Assembly (NCBI RefSeq): GCF_001428845.1
Contig: NZ_LMIU01000028.1
Coordinates: 62,001 to 126,000 of the forward strand
DNA length: 64,000 nucleotides
Origin: Achromobacter sp. Root83
Lineage (GTDB): Bacteria > Pseudomonadota > Gammaproteobacteria > Burkholderiales > Burkholderiaceae_B
Reading direction: 5' to 3'
Shown here: positions 7,985-16,701 of the stretch, piece by piece
Layout: each line of letters opens with the position of its first letter
How positions within the stretch are numbered: position 1 is the stretch's first letter
Translations under genes and position numbers: made by a program
The notes under the pieces: model-generated
Seen by the model: the letters and a program-made list of their open reading frames with translations, nothing else
Database searches by the model: none
Told to the model about the DNA's origin: nothing

Positions 7985-8674
7985 ATGCAAAGCCAAAAGC
8001 TCAGATTGGACCGGTCCCGCCACGCGGCGCCTCAGGTCTTCGAAGACCTGCGCGAACAGATCGTTTCGCTGGAACTCGCGCCCGGCGCGCCGCTGTCGCG
8101 CGTCACGCTGGCGCAAGCCTATGGCCTGAGCCAGACGCCCATCCGCGATGCGCTGATGCGGCTGGCCGAAGAGGCGCTGGTGGAGATCTATCCGCAGCAC
8201 ACCACGGTGGTCAGCCGCATCGATATCGCCGCCGCCCGTCAGGCGCATTTCCTGCGCCGCTCGCTGGAACTGGAAATCGTGCAAATGCTGGCGCAGCGGC
8301 CGGATCCCCTTCTGTTTCACCGGCTGCAGGCCAACATCGATCTGCAGCGCGCCAGCCACGCCAGGGGCGAGTACCAGCAGTTCATCGACGCCGACCAGGC
8401 ATTTCACCGCAACATGCACGACGCCGCCGGCGTCACCGCCCTGTGGGAAATGGAGCAGCGCTACAGCGGCCACCTGGACCGGCTGCGCCGGCTGCACCTG
8501 CCGGAAGCGGGCAAAGCCGAACGCATCCTGGACGACCACCAGCGGCTGCTGGACGCGATCGTCGCGCAGGATCCGGCGCGGGCGCAGCAGGTGCTGCGCG
8601 AGCACCTGTCGGGCACGCTCAGCCAGGTGGCCGAGATCTGCAAGCGCTATCCGGAGTACGTGCTGGCCGACTAG
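7985..8674 (+). CDS. GntR-family regulator, FCD subfamily
   Basis: A 229-residue protein. The winged helix occupies about residues 17-80 (FEDLREQIVSLELAPGAPLS, then AYGLSQTPIRDALMRLAEEAL). The FCD ligand domain follows, with likely metal ligands in DADQAFHRNMHD and the later DDHQRLLDAI and REHLSGTL segments (Asp/His/His pattern). It is divergent from the dehydratase/RraA/Bug unit and shares with it the 16-bp palindrome at 7892-7907, so it most likely represses that unit until the substrate or an intermediate binds the FCD pocket. The ATG at 7985 is used because the winged helix begins soon after it. Confidence 0.87.
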   Translation: MQSQKLRLDRSRHAAPQVFEDLREQIVSLELAPGAPLSRVTLAQAYGLSQTPIRDALMRLAEEALVEIYPQHTTVVSRIDIAAARQAHFLRRSLELEIVQMLAQRPDPLLFHRLQANIDLQRASHARGEYQQFIDADQAFHRNMHDAAGVTALWEMEQRYSGHLDRLRRLHLPEAGKAERILDDHQRLLDAIVAQDPARAQQVLREHLSGTLSQVAEICKRYPEYVLAD

Positions 8675-8683
8675 CGGCCCCGC

Positions 8684-10090
8684 TCAATCCAGCGGATAGC
8701 GCTGGATGACGGTCTTGCCGCCGCGCTCGGCCAGCGACAGCAAGGCGTCGCCGGTCAGGTCCAGGCCCAGCAGCCCGCGCTCCTGTTCGTGCGACAACTG
8801 GAACGGGAGCCAGGTCTTTCCCTGATCCCGGGTATAGAAATAGGTCTTGGTGTACTCGCCGAACGAGAGCATGTGGTCGGCATAGGTCTTGATGACCCAT
8901 GCATTGCGGCCGAACCACGCGTCCCCGATCCAGGTGGGCATGCCGCGCACCTCGGGCGACACGGATCGCTCGATCCAGGCCCGGCCCGCCTTGTCCAGTT
9001 CATAGATGGCATCGCCCGTGGTCTCGAACACGGGCTGGTCGCGCGCCACCCGCGCGTGCGGCTTCTGCGCCGGTACGGGCGGCACGGCGGGCGTGATGCG
9101 GAAGGCGGGCGACGCGCCCTCCTGGAATTCCACCTCGAATCGCCGGGTCTCGATCACCCGGTCTTTTTCCTGCGCGTCGGGCCTGACGCGCGTGCGCCAG
9201 CTCCAGCCCACGGCCCGCTTTTCGTCCAGCGGATACAAGGACCAGCCGTAGGCGAGCTGCTCCTCGCCGTACAGGCCGCGTTCCTTCCCGGCCGTTTCGG
9301 CGAAGCCACGTTCGAACGCCGCCGCGTCTGGCCAGACCTGTTCCTTCAACAGCGCCGCGGACCAGCGCCTGGCGCCGTCGCAACTGTGCAAGAGGCGCAT
9401 GCCGGCCTCGCGCGGCTCCAGCGCAACGGCAAGATCCTGCGCCAGAAACACCGTGTGTTGCTGCGGGGCGCCCAGCGTCACTTCCGGGTCGTAGGTCCAG
9501 GTGGCGCCCAGGTCGTCGGAGCGCAACGTATCCCAGGCGTCCGGCTGATCGCCATCGCCCGTGCTGCGCACGGTGCCGGTCACCAGATACAGGGCCTTGC
9601 CCTGCGGTGTGCCGATCAGGGTGAGGCCCGTGTCGCCGCTGATCGAACCCAGCAGTTCAAACGCACCGGTGCCCCTGCCCCCATAGATGAGGTTGCGCGT
9701 ATCGGTGGCGGCGCTGCCGGTCTGCAGCATCCGCATCGCAAGGTCATCATGGTCATGGGCAAGCACCGCGGCGGCGCCGGTGCGGGTCAGCCGCTCGCGC
9801 TGCTTCTGCGAACGTTCCATCAGGGCGGGAACCTGGGTGTCCAGCACGGGCGCGCGGCTCAGGCCCTCGACGTCCCGGGGGGTTACCAGCAATTGGCCCG
9901 TCAGCAGCTGGCGTTCGCCGAAGCGCTGCATGGACACGCGCGAATAAGAGGCCAGCGCCGGCCCGTTGAGTTCGCCGATCACCTCGCTGCGAGCGAGGGG
10001 CGCGCCCATCGGTATGATCTGATAAACGGCATAGCCAAGCACACCCGCGACAGCAATCGCAAGGCCGCTGGCAAGCAGTCTGATGTTCAT
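8684..10090 (-). CDS. Membrane-anchored protein with Asp-box (sialidase/BNR-like) repeats, function unknown
   Basis: A 468-residue protein with one N-terminal membrane segment (about residues 5-27), the rest probably periplasmic. Two Asp-box motifs (S/T-x-D-x-G-x-x-W) are visible: SDDLGATW at 191-198 and TRDQGKTW at 420-427. These turns are characteristic of beta-propellers such as sialidases, photosystem assembly factor Ycf48 and glycosidases. Sialidase catalytic residues (an Arg triad, Tyr/Glu pair) are not evident, so enzymatic activity is doubtful. It is divergent from the small exported protein at 10255 and shares its upstream region. I do not recognise a specific function. Confidence 0.7.
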   Translation of the reverse strand: MNIRLLASGLAIAVAGVLGYAVYQIIPMGAPLARSEVIGELNGPALASYSRVSMQRFGERQLLTGQLLVTPRDVEGLSRAPVLDTQVPALMERSQKQRERLTRTGAAAVLAHDHDDLAMRMLQTGSAATDTRNLIYGGRGTGAFELLGSISGDTGLTLIGTPQGKALYLVTGTVRSTGDGDQPDAWDTLRSDDLGATWTYDPEVTLGAPQQHTVFLAQDLAVALEPREAGMRLLHSCDGARRWSAALLKEQVWPDAAAFERGFAETAGKERGLYGEEQLAYGWSLYPLDEKRAVGWSWRTRVRPDAQEKDRVIETRRFEVEFQEGASPAFRITPAVPPVPAQKPHARVARDQPVFETTGDAIYELDKAGRAWIERSVSPEVRGMPTWIGDAWFGRNAWVIKTYADHMLSFGEYTKTYFYTRDQGKTWLPFQLSHEQERGLLGLDLTGDALLSLAERGGKTVIQRYPLD

Positions 10091-10254
10091 CGGTCAACGC
10101 ATCCTGGGCATGAACGGCAGCGCCCGCGGCCAACCGTGTTTATGGAACGGACGAAACTATAGCGCGTTGCGCCGGGTTCTCTATACTGGCGTAACGCATG
10201 CTCACGTCTCATCGGACTCCCCGAACCAGACCGGCAACACACGGAAAGCCCACC

Positions 10255-10725
10255 ATGACCGCAAGGCACGCCCCCCGCCTCATCGCCCTGGCCCTGATCG
10301 CCGCGGCGCTTTGGGGCTCTCTGGCGCACGCCGCCGACAGCATCGTGCTCGCCGTCCCGAACTGGGTGCCCGTGGATCCGCAGGCCATGCCTGGCGTGTT
10401 CTACGACAGCAATTCGATCCAGCCCGTGTCCGAGCGTCCCCCGGTGATGGCGGCGACGGTGGCCTGGTTCTATGCGCAACCCCGCGTGTCCGAAGCCAAT
10501 GGCCAACCCTATGGCTCGGTCGCCCAGCCGGTCACGCTGAACTGCAGCGCCAATACCTATACGGTCACCGAAGTCCAGCACTACGCGGGCAACGACGCCA
10601 CCGGCGCGATCGTGGAATCCATTCCGGTGGCGGGCATACGCAATGCGCCCGTCACCCGCGACCCGGTGCAGCGCAGGCTGCGCGAACTGATTTGTCCGGC
10701 AAACGGACAAAGCACCCGGAAGTGA
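10255..10725 (+). CDS. Small exported protein resembling the surface-adhesin protein E domain
   Basis: A 156-residue protein with a signal peptide (MTARHAPRLIALALIAAALWGSLAHA, probable cleavage after AHA). The mature part follows the pattern seen in Adhesin_E-like domains: a tryptophan near the start (NWVPVD), a YDSNSI strand, a VAWFYA strand, PYGSVAQPVTLNC with a cysteine, then a second cysteine near the end (LICPAN) that could form a disulfide. The ATG at 10255 has GGAAAG upstream; an earlier ATG at 10198 would push the signal peptide inward. An inverted repeat TTTGTCC/GGACAAA at 10691-10711 covers the last codons and may help end transcription. The family link is by eye and moderate. Confidence 0.65.
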   Translation: MTARHAPRLIALALIAAALWGSLAHAADSIVLAVPNWVPVDPQAMPGVFYDSNSIQPVSERPPVMAATVAWFYAQPRVSEANGQPYGSVAQPVTLNCSANTYTVTEVQHYAGNDATGAIVESIPVAGIRNAPVTRDPVQRRLRELICPANGQSTRK

Positions 10726-10753
10726 TCCGGGGCAGCCTGCGCGGGACCCGCCC

Positions 10754-12049
10754 CTAGACCTGCGCCAGGGCCTGTTCCAGATCGGCGATCAGGTCGTCGA
10801 TGTGTTCGATGCCGATGGACAGGCGCACGGTTTCTTCGCGCACGCCGGCCTTTTTCAGCTCTTCGGGATTGAGCTGGCGGTGCGTGGTGGATGCCGGGTG
10901 CGTCGCCAGCGACTTGGAGTCGCCGATATTGACCAGGCGCGTGAACAATTGAAGCGCATCCTGGAAACGCGCGCCGGCGTCGCGCCCGCCCTTCACGCCG
11001 AACGTGAACAGGCCGGGGACCTTGCCGCCCAGGTATTTCTGCGCCAGCGCGTGGTCGGGATGGTCTCGCAGGCCGGCGTAGTTGACCCATTCGACCTTGG
11101 CATGCTCGCGCAGGTAGCTGGCAACCTTGACGGCGTTTTCCACGATGCGCTCCACCCGCAGCGCCAGGGTTTCGATGCCTTGCAGGATCTGGAACGAATT
11201 GAACGGCGAGATCGCCGCGCCGGTGTTGCGCAGCGGCACGACGCGGGCGCGGCCGATGTAGGCGGCCGGGCCGAAGGCTTCTGTGTAGACCACGCCGTGG
11301 TAGCTGACATCGGGTTCGTTCAGGCGCTTGAAGCGCGCCTTGTGCTCGGCCCACGGGAACTTGCCGGAGTCGATGATGGCGCCGCCCAGGCTGGTGCCGT
11401 GGCCGCCCAGGTACTTGGTCAGCGACTGCACGACGATGTCGGCGCCGTGTTCGATGGGACGCAGCAGGTACGGCGACGGCACGGTGTTGTCGACAATCAG
11501 GGGCAGGCCGTGGCGGTGGGCCAGTTCGGCAAGCGCGGCGATGTCGGTGATGTTGCCCAGCGGGTTGCCGACCGATTCCGCGAAGATGGCCTTGGTGCGG
11601 TCGTCGATCTGCGCTTCGAAGGCGGCCAGGTCGGCCGGGTCGGCAAAGCGCGTGGTGATGCCGTATTGCGGCAGCGTGTGGGCGAACAGGTTGTAGGTGC
11701 CGCCGTACAGCGTGCTGGACGAAATGATGTTGTCGCCGGCTTCGGCGATGGTCAGGATGGCGTAGGTTACGGCCGACTGGCCCGAGGCCAGCGCCAGCGC
11801 CGCGATCCCGCCCTCCAGGGCCGCCACGCGCTGTTCCAGCACGTCGGTGGTGGGGTTCATGATGCGGGTGTAGATGTTGCCCGGCACCTTGAGGTCGAAG
11901 AGGTCCGCGCCGTGCTGCGTGTCGTCAAAGGCGTACGCCACGGTCTGGTAGATCGGCACCGCCACCGCGCGCGTGGTCGGATCGGGGCGGTAGCCGCCGT
12001 GCACGGCCACGGTTTCCAGGCGCCAGTTGGGCTTCTTCGATTCTGTCAT
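10754..12049 (-). CDS. O-acetylhomoserine sulfhydrylase (aminocarboxypropyltransferase)
   Basis: A 431-residue PLP enzyme of the Cys/Met metabolism family. Visible features are the N-terminal RLETVAVHGGYRPDPTTRAVAVPIYQT, NIYTRIMNPTTDVLEQRVAALEGG, SGQSAVTYAI (cofactor phosphate), IVDNTVPSPYLLRPIEHGAD (cofactor ring aspartate) and the PLP lysine in VQSLTKYLGGHG. The HGAD and QSLTKY forms and the length match O-acetylhomoserine (thiol)-lyases rather than the shorter cystathionine enzymes. It makes homocysteine from O-acetylhomoserine and sulfide in methionine synthesis. The ATG at 12049 has GGAGAG upstream. It lies 36 bases downstream of the class V aminotransferase gene on the same strand, a possible two-gene sulfur-metabolism unit. 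Confidence 0.9.
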   Translation of the reverse strand: MTESKKPNWRLETVAVHGGYRPDPTTRAVAVPIYQTVAYAFDDTQHGADLFDLKVPGNIYTRIMNPTTDVLEQRVAALEGGIAALALASGQSAVTYAILTIAEAGDNIISSSTLYGGTYNLFAHTLPQYGITTRFADPADLAAFEAQIDDRTKAIFAESVGNPLGNITDIAALAELAHRHGLPLIVDNTVPSPYLLRPIEHGADIVVQSLTKYLGGHGTSLGGAIIDSGKFPWAEHKARFKRLNEPDVSYHGVVYTEAFGPAAYIGRARVVPLRNTGAAISPFNSFQILQGIETLALRVERIVENAVKVASYLREHAKVEWVNYAGLRDHPDHALAQKYLGGKVPGLFTFGVKGGRDAGARFQDALQLFTRLVNIGDSKSLATHPASTTHRQLNPEELKKAGVREETVRLSIGIEHIDDLIADLEQALAQV

Positions 12050-12085
12050 GTGTCTCTCCAAAAGATGCGTTTTCAAAAATCCGGA

Positions 12086-13225
12086 TCAGGCGGCGAACGC
12101 ACGCGCGGCGCGCAGGATGCGTTCGATGTCTGCATGATTGTTATAGGCGCCGACCGACAGGCGCACGTAACCATACTCGACTATGCTGGCCACCACCCCG
12201 GCTTCGGCCAGATGCGCCAGCGCGGCGGCGGGATCCGCGACGCGCAGCGCCGTCGTCGTGCTGCGTGCGTCGTCACCCGGCGGCGACACCACCGGCGCGC
12301 CCTGCGCGCGCAACCCATCGCTCAGGGCCTGCGACAGCTCCAGCACCCAGGGTTCTATCCGCTCGGGCCGAGCCTGTTCGATCAGGTCCAGCGCGCCCGC
12401 CCAGCCGGCAATGCCGGGATAGTTCAGGTTGCCGCTTTCGAGCCGGCGCGCGTCGCCCGCGTCGGACACGCCCACCTGCCACTGCAGGCCGGACTTGTCC
12501 AGCGTGGTCACGCCCGACGGGCCGATATGCAAGGGGTCCAGCGCATCCAGCAGCCGGGGCGACACGTGCAGCAGGCCCACGCCCAGCGGGCCGAGCATGC
12601 CCTTGTGCGCGCCGCAGGCGAATGCATCGACGTGCCATTCGTCGACCTTAGCGCGCAAGAGCCCCGCGCCCTGGATGCCATCGACGATCAGCCAGATTCC
12701 GCGCGCCGAACAACGGCGGCCAAGCTCCGCGATATCCGTGCGCAGGCCGGTGCCGTACTGCACCCACGACACCGCGATCAGCCGGGTGCGCGCATCCACG
12801 TGCTGCCACAGGTCGTCCACCGTGTAGCGGTGCGAGCGCGCCTGCGCCACCCGCACCTGCACGCCGCGGCGGCGCAGGTTCAGCCAGGGCAAGGCGTTGG
12901 TGGGATGCTCCTGGTCATCGACGACCAGGTTGTCGCCATCCTGCCAGGCCAGACCTTGCGCAACGGTGTTCAGCCCTTCGGTGGTGTTCTTGGTGAACGC
13001 CAGCCGGCGTGCATCTCCGCCGATCAGGCGGGCCAGGCGCAAGCGCAAGGCGTCGGCATCGCGCAGCCATTGAGGCTTGTCGCTGCGGGCATGGGTGATG
13101 CCATCGAAGAAGTCCGCGACCGCGCCCGCCACGCGGGGCGACAACGGGCTGGTGTAGGCGATGTTGGCGTAGGCCTTGTCGCGCGTGATGGGAAACAACT
13201 GCCTGAATTCATCCTGCCAGCTCAT
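12086..13225 (-). CDS. Class V aminotransferase-fold PLP protein (cysteine desulfurase / isopenicillin N epimerase-like)
   Basis: A 379-residue fold-type I enzyme. It shows FTKNTTEGLNTVAQGL (cofactor phosphate grip), LIVDGIQGAG (ring aspartate followed by glutamine) and the PLP lysine in FACGAHKGMLGPLGVGLLHV. The C-terminal part ends in YVRLSVGAYNNHADIERIL, the usual arginine-bearing carboxylate site. There is no clear active-site cysteine loop of IscS type, so it is closer to the epimerase/SufS-like group of uncertain substrate. The ATG at 13225 is preferred over a TTG six bases upstream. It is upstream of the O-acetylhomoserine sulfhydrylase gene and may supply or recycle sulfur or amino groups, which is inference. 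Confidence 0.8.
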   Translation of the reverse strand: MSWQDEFRQLFPITRDKAYANIAYTSPLSPRVAGAVADFFDGITHARSDKPQWLRDADALRLRLARLIGGDARRLAFTKNTTEGLNTVAQGLAWQDGDNLVVDDQEHPTNALPWLNLRRRGVQVRVAQARSHRYTVDDLWQHVDARTRLIAVSWVQYGTGLRTDIAELGRRCSARGIWLIVDGIQGAGLLRAKVDEWHVDAFACGAHKGMLGPLGVGLLHVSPRLLDALDPLHIGPSGVTTLDKSGLQWQVGVSDAGDARRLESGNLNYPGIAGWAGALDLIEQARPERIEPWVLELSQALSDGLRAQGAPVVSPPGDDARSTTTALRVADPAAALAHLAEAGVVASIVEYGYVRLSVGAYNNHADIERILRAARAFAA

Positions 13226-13394
13226 GCGCAACCTTGTTCGTCAGACCATTTTGGTATGCGGGCATTCTAGGTATATGACGCGCATCTGGATAAGGCTTAG
13301 TTCTTATATTGATATGACCATATAGTCGCTCGGAAAACGCAGGCCGCCCCATAGAATTCATGCCTTTCTTGCATACAACGGATACGGGAACGGC

Positions 13395-14417
13395 ATGCGT
13401 TTGACTCATCTAATCAAGGCCGCGGGCGTGGCCGCGGCGCTGGCGGTTGCCGGCGCGTCCCAGGCAGGCACGGTGGACATCATCAAGAAGCGCGGCGAAC
13501 TCGTGTGCGGCGTCAGCCAGGGATCGGCCGGCCTGTCCATCGCCGACAAGCAAGGCCGCTGGACGGGCCTGGACGCGGACCTGTGCCGCGCGCTGGCCGC
13601 CGCCGTGCTGGGCGATCCCGAGAAAACGCGCTTCGTTCCGCTCAGTTCGCAGCAACGGTTTCCGGCGCTGCAGTCCGGCGAGATCGATGTACTCAACCGC
13701 AACACCACCATCACGTCGGGCCGCGACGCGGGCCTGGGCATCGTATCCGCCGGCATCGTGTTCTACGACGGCCAGGGCTTCCTGGTGCCGCGCAAGCTGG
13801 GCGTCAAAAGCGCCGCCGAACTGGACGGCGCGCAAGTCTGCGTGCAGCCCGGCACGGTCAACGAGCAGAACCTGGTCGACTACTTCAAGAAGAACAAGCT
13901 GAGCTACCGCCCGGTCGTCATCGAAAACCTGGTGGAACTGGAACAGGCCTTCTATGCCGGACGCTGCGACGTCTACCTGTCGGATGCGTCCACGCTGGCC
14001 GCCAGCCGCGCCGCCCGCGCCAGCCAGCCGGACGATTTCGTGATCCTGCCGGAGCGCATCAACAAGTCGCCGCTGGGCCCCTTCGTGCGGCAGGACGATC
14101 CCAACTGGACGTCCATCGTGCGCTGGACGGTCAACGCGCTGGTGGCCGCCGAGGAACTGGGCATCACGTCCCAGAACGCCGACAGCCAGGCGCAAAGCGC
14201 CGACGCGCAGGTGCGGCGCCTGCTGGGCGTGGACCCCGGCATCGGCAAGAGCTTCGGCCTGGACGAAGGCTGGGCGAAGAACGCCATCAAGGCCGTGGGC
14301 AACTACGGCGAGGTCTGGGACCGCAACCTGGGCGCGGCCACGCCGCTGAAGCTGGACCGCGGCCTGAACGCGCAGTGGAACAAGGGCGGCCTGCTGTATT
14401 CGCCGCCGTTCCAATGA
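13395..14417 (+). CDS. Polar amino-acid ABC transporter, periplasmic receptor (AapJ-like)
   Basis: A 340-residue family-3 receptor. It has a signal peptide (about residues 1-24, cleavage after SQA) followed by GTVDIIKKRGELVCGVSQGSAGLS, then GRWTGLDADLCRALAAAVLG and FPALQSGEIDVLNRNTTIT, the standard amino-acid-binding lobe with its Asp/Arg contacts. The length matches general L-amino-acid receptors such as AapJ. The upstream gap (13226-13394) contains an ATATG-AC-CATAT dyad at 13312-13323 that could be an operator. It is followed by a terminator-like hairpin and then the permease gene, so the receptor can be made in excess over the membrane part, as usual for ABC importers. Confidence 0.9.
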   Translation: MRLTHLIKAAGVAAALAVAGASQAGTVDIIKKRGELVCGVSQGSAGLSIADKQGRWTGLDADLCRALAAAVLGDPEKTRFVPLSSQQRFPALQSGEIDVLNRNTTITSGRDAGLGIVSAGIVFYDGQGFLVPRKLGVKSAAELDGAQVCVQPGTVNEQNLVDYFKKNKLSYRPVVIENLVELEQAFYAGRCDVYLSDASTLAASRAARASQPDDFVILPERINKSPLGPFVRQDDPNWTSIVRWTVNALVAAEELGITSQNADSQAQSADAQVRRLLGVDPGIGKSFGLDEGWAKNAIKAVGNYGEVWDRNLGAATPLKLDRGLNAQWNKGGLLYSPPFQ

Positions 14418-14455
14418 TCCCGGGCGCTTGAGCACGCAAGCGCTTGAGCACGGCG

Positions 14456-14484
14456 GGCGGGCCATCGGCCCGCCTTCTCTTTTT
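14456..14484 (+). terminator. Intrinsic terminator between receptor and permease genes
   Basis: GGCGGGCC (14456-14463), loop ATC, GGCCCGCC (14467-14474), then TTCTCTTTTT. The eight-pair GC stem and T-rich tail fit a Rho-independent terminator well. Placed between a receptor gene and its permease gene, it probably lets only part of the transcripts continue. Just upstream, the 12-base direct repeat GCGCTTGAGCAC occurs at 14424-14435 and 14440-14451. Confidence 0.75.
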
Positions 14485-14507
14485 GCACGGTCCCCGCACC
14501 GCCCATC

Positions 14508-16676
14508 ATGACTGCCACGACTATCCCCTTCCCCGCTTCCGGTCTCTGGCGCCGCTGGCTGCCTGCCCTGGCCTGGGCGTTGGCGCTGGGCGGCATGGCC
14601 GCTGTCCTGGTGCTGCACATCGAGTCGGTGCAGGCCGCGCGCGGCATCCAGGGCGGCTTCGGTTTCCTGTTCCAGCAGGCCGGCTTCCGCATTTCGGAAA
14701 GCCTGCTGAACGTGACGCCCGAGGACCCCTATTGGATGTCGATCGCGGCCGGGCTCGTCAATACGCTGACCGTTGCGCTGGTTGCGATTCCGCTGGCAAC
14801 CGCGCTGGGCATCGCCCTGGGCCTCCTGGGGCTGTCGTCGCACCCCTTGGCGGCACGCTGCGCAGCCCTGGTCATCGCGCCGCTGCGCAACACGCCCGTG
14901 CTGCTGCAGCTTTTCGTCTGGTACGGCGTGCTGCTGCGCCTGCCGGACATGCGGCAGGCGTGGTCGCCGCTGCCGTCCGTGCTGCTGTCCAACCGGGGCC
15001 TGGCCTTGCCGGCGCTGCAGGGCTGGCTGCCGTATGCCGTCGTGGCGCTGGCCGCGCTGGCGTTGGGCTGGCGCGCCCGCCGCCGTTGGGACAATGCGGC
15101 GCTCCCTGCCGCGCTGGCAGCCGCCGCGCTGGCCTGGATCTTCCTGCCCGCGGTGCAGGTCGACCTGCCCGTCAGGCGCGGCCTTGGACTGCAAGGCGGC
15201 TGGCAGCCGAGCATTGAATTCGCGGCGCTGACGATCGGGCTGGTCGTGTTCCACGCCGCCTACATCGCCGACATCGTGCGCGCCGCCGTGCGCGCCGTGC
15301 CGGTGGGGCTGGTCGAGGCCGGCCAGGCCATGGGCCTGGCTCCGTGGAAAGTCCTGCGCCTGGTGATCGCGCCCTACGCCATGCGCGTAGCCCTGCCGCC
15401 GTATGCCAACCAGTGCCTGGCGCTGGTGAAGAACAGCACGCTGGCGATCGCCATCGGCTATCAGGAGCTGATGGCCGTCATCAACACGGCCATCACGCAA
15501 ACCGGGCTGGCGCTAGAGGGAATCTCGCTGGCGGTGGCCGTCTACCTGGCGCTGGCGCTGGGATTGGGCGGAAGCCTGTCGGCATGGAATGCGCGCCACA
15601 CCCGCCACGGCCCGGGCGACACGCACGGCGCGCGCCTGGGCGAGCGCCCGCTGTGGAATGCCACGGGCGCGCACGCGCGGCCATGGCGCGGGCGGCTGCT
15701 GTCGGCGGGCCTGACACTGGCGCTGGCCGTTGCCGCGTGGACGCTGCTTGACTGGGCTGTGCTGCGCGCCGTCTGGCAAGGCGATCCGGCCGCCTGCGCG
15801 CAAGCCGCGGGCGCCTGCTGGGCCGCCGTGGGCGAGAACCTGCCGCTGCTGTTGTTCGGCACCATGGCCGAGGCGGATCGCGGTCCCGCGCTGACCGCCT
15901 GCGCGGCGTTGCTGGCGGGAATCGCGTTGACGCTGGGCGCGCGGCGCGTGCCGGCCGGCGTGCGCGCGGCAGGGCTGGCCGCGCTGCTGGCCATTGCCGC
16001 CGGCGCCCTGACCGGCTGGCCGTGGGGCGGCGCCCTGATCGGCCCGCAGCGCTGGGGCGGGCTGCTGGTCACGCTGATACTGGCGATCGCCGCGCTGGCG
16101 GCCGCCGTGCCGTTGGCCTTCGGGCTGGCCCTGCTGCGCCGCTCCGGCAGCCGCGCCGGATCGCTGGCCGCGGCCGGCCTGATCGAAGCGGTGCGCGGCG
16201 TGCCGCTGGTGACGCAACTACTGTTCGCGTCGTTCGTGCTACCCATGCTGCTGGGCGGCGGGGTATCCAAATTCAGCATGGCGCTGGCTGCGCTGACGCT
16301 GCACACCGCGTGCCTGCTGGCCGAAGTGCTGCGCGGCGCGCTGCAAGCGATTCCCCCTGGCCAGATGATGGCGGCGCGCGCGCTGGGCATGCGCCCCGCC
16401 GCCGCCTACGCGTCCGTCATCTGGCCGCAGGCCCGCCGCATCGCCGCGCCGGCCGCCCTGGGCGTGTTCGTGGGCGCGGTCAAGGACACCTCGCTGGTCA
16501 GCATCATCGGCGTGTTCGACGTGCTGGGCGCGGCCAAGGCGGTGGTGGCCGGCACCGCCTGGCGGCCCTACCATGTGGAGGTCTATCTGGCCGTGGCGCT
16601 GCTGTACTTCGCGGCCAGCCTGGCCTTGTCGCGCGTGGCGCGCAGGATGGAAAGCCGCGGCGGCGGACGCGCCTAG
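14508..16676 (+). CDS. Fused polar amino-acid ABC permease (AapQ-AapM in one chain)
   Basis: A 722-residue membrane protein made of two complete permease halves. The N-terminal half (about 1-370) resembles AapQ: a first membrane helix, a long periplasmic segment with QAARGIQGGFGFLFQQAGF, and the ABC-contact EAA loop EAGQAMGLAPWKVLRLVIAP followed by KNSTLA. After a linker (about 370-400, Arg/Gly-rich) the C-terminal half resembles AapM, with EAA loop AARALGMRPAAAYASVIWPQA followed by KDTSLV. In related systems these are two genes. No stop or start interrupts the join, so this is a true fusion in the sequence given. No ATPase gene (AapP) is present; the next gene is ubiT on the other strand, so an ATPase must come from elsewhere. 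Confidence 0.88.
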   Translation: MTATTIPFPASGLWRRWLPALAWALALGGMAAVLVLHIESVQAARGIQGGFGFLFQQAGFRISESLLNVTPEDPYWMSIAAGLVNTLTVALVAIPLATALGIALGLLGLSSHPLAARCAALVIAPLRNTPVLLQLFVWYGVLLRLPDMRQAWSPLPSVLLSNRGLALPALQGWLPYAVVALAALALGWRARRRWDNAALPAALAAAALAWIFLPAVQVDLPVRRGLGLQGGWQPSIEFAALTIGLVVFHAAYIADIVRAAVRAVPVGLVEAGQAMGLAPWKVLRLVIAPYAMRVALPPYANQCLALVKNSTLAIAIGYQELMAVINTAITQTGLALEGISLAVAVYLALALGLGGSLSAWNARHTRHGPGDTHGARLGERPLWNATGAHARPWRGRLLSAGLTLALAVAAWTLLDWAVLRAVWQGDPAACAQAAGACWAAVGENLPLLLFGTMAEADRGPALTACAALLAGIALTLGARRVPAGVRAAGLAALLAIAAGALTGWPWGGALIGPQRWGGLLVTLILAIAALAAAVPLAFGLALLRRSGSRAGSLAAAGLIEAVRGVPLVTQLLFASFVLPMLLGGGVSKFSMALAALTLHTACLLAEVLRGALQAIPPGQMMAARALGMRPAAAYASVIWPQARRIAAPAALGVFVGAVKDTSLVSIIGVFDVLGAAKAVVAGTAWRPYHVEVYLAVALLYFAASLALSRVARRMESRGGGRA

Positions 16677-16701
16677 CGCGCCGCCGGCGAAAGGCCGTTG
16701 C

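Noticed and set aside
10182..10187. TATACT as a -10 element for the Adhesin_E-like gene
   Set aside because: No acceptable -35 element at the right distance, so I did not list it as a promoter.
10802..13270. Long open frame (822 codons) on the plus strand
   Set aside because: It is antisense to the O-acetylhomoserine sulfhydrylase and aminotransferase genes, and its product is a low-complexity Arg/His/Gly/Gln-rich chain with no family features.
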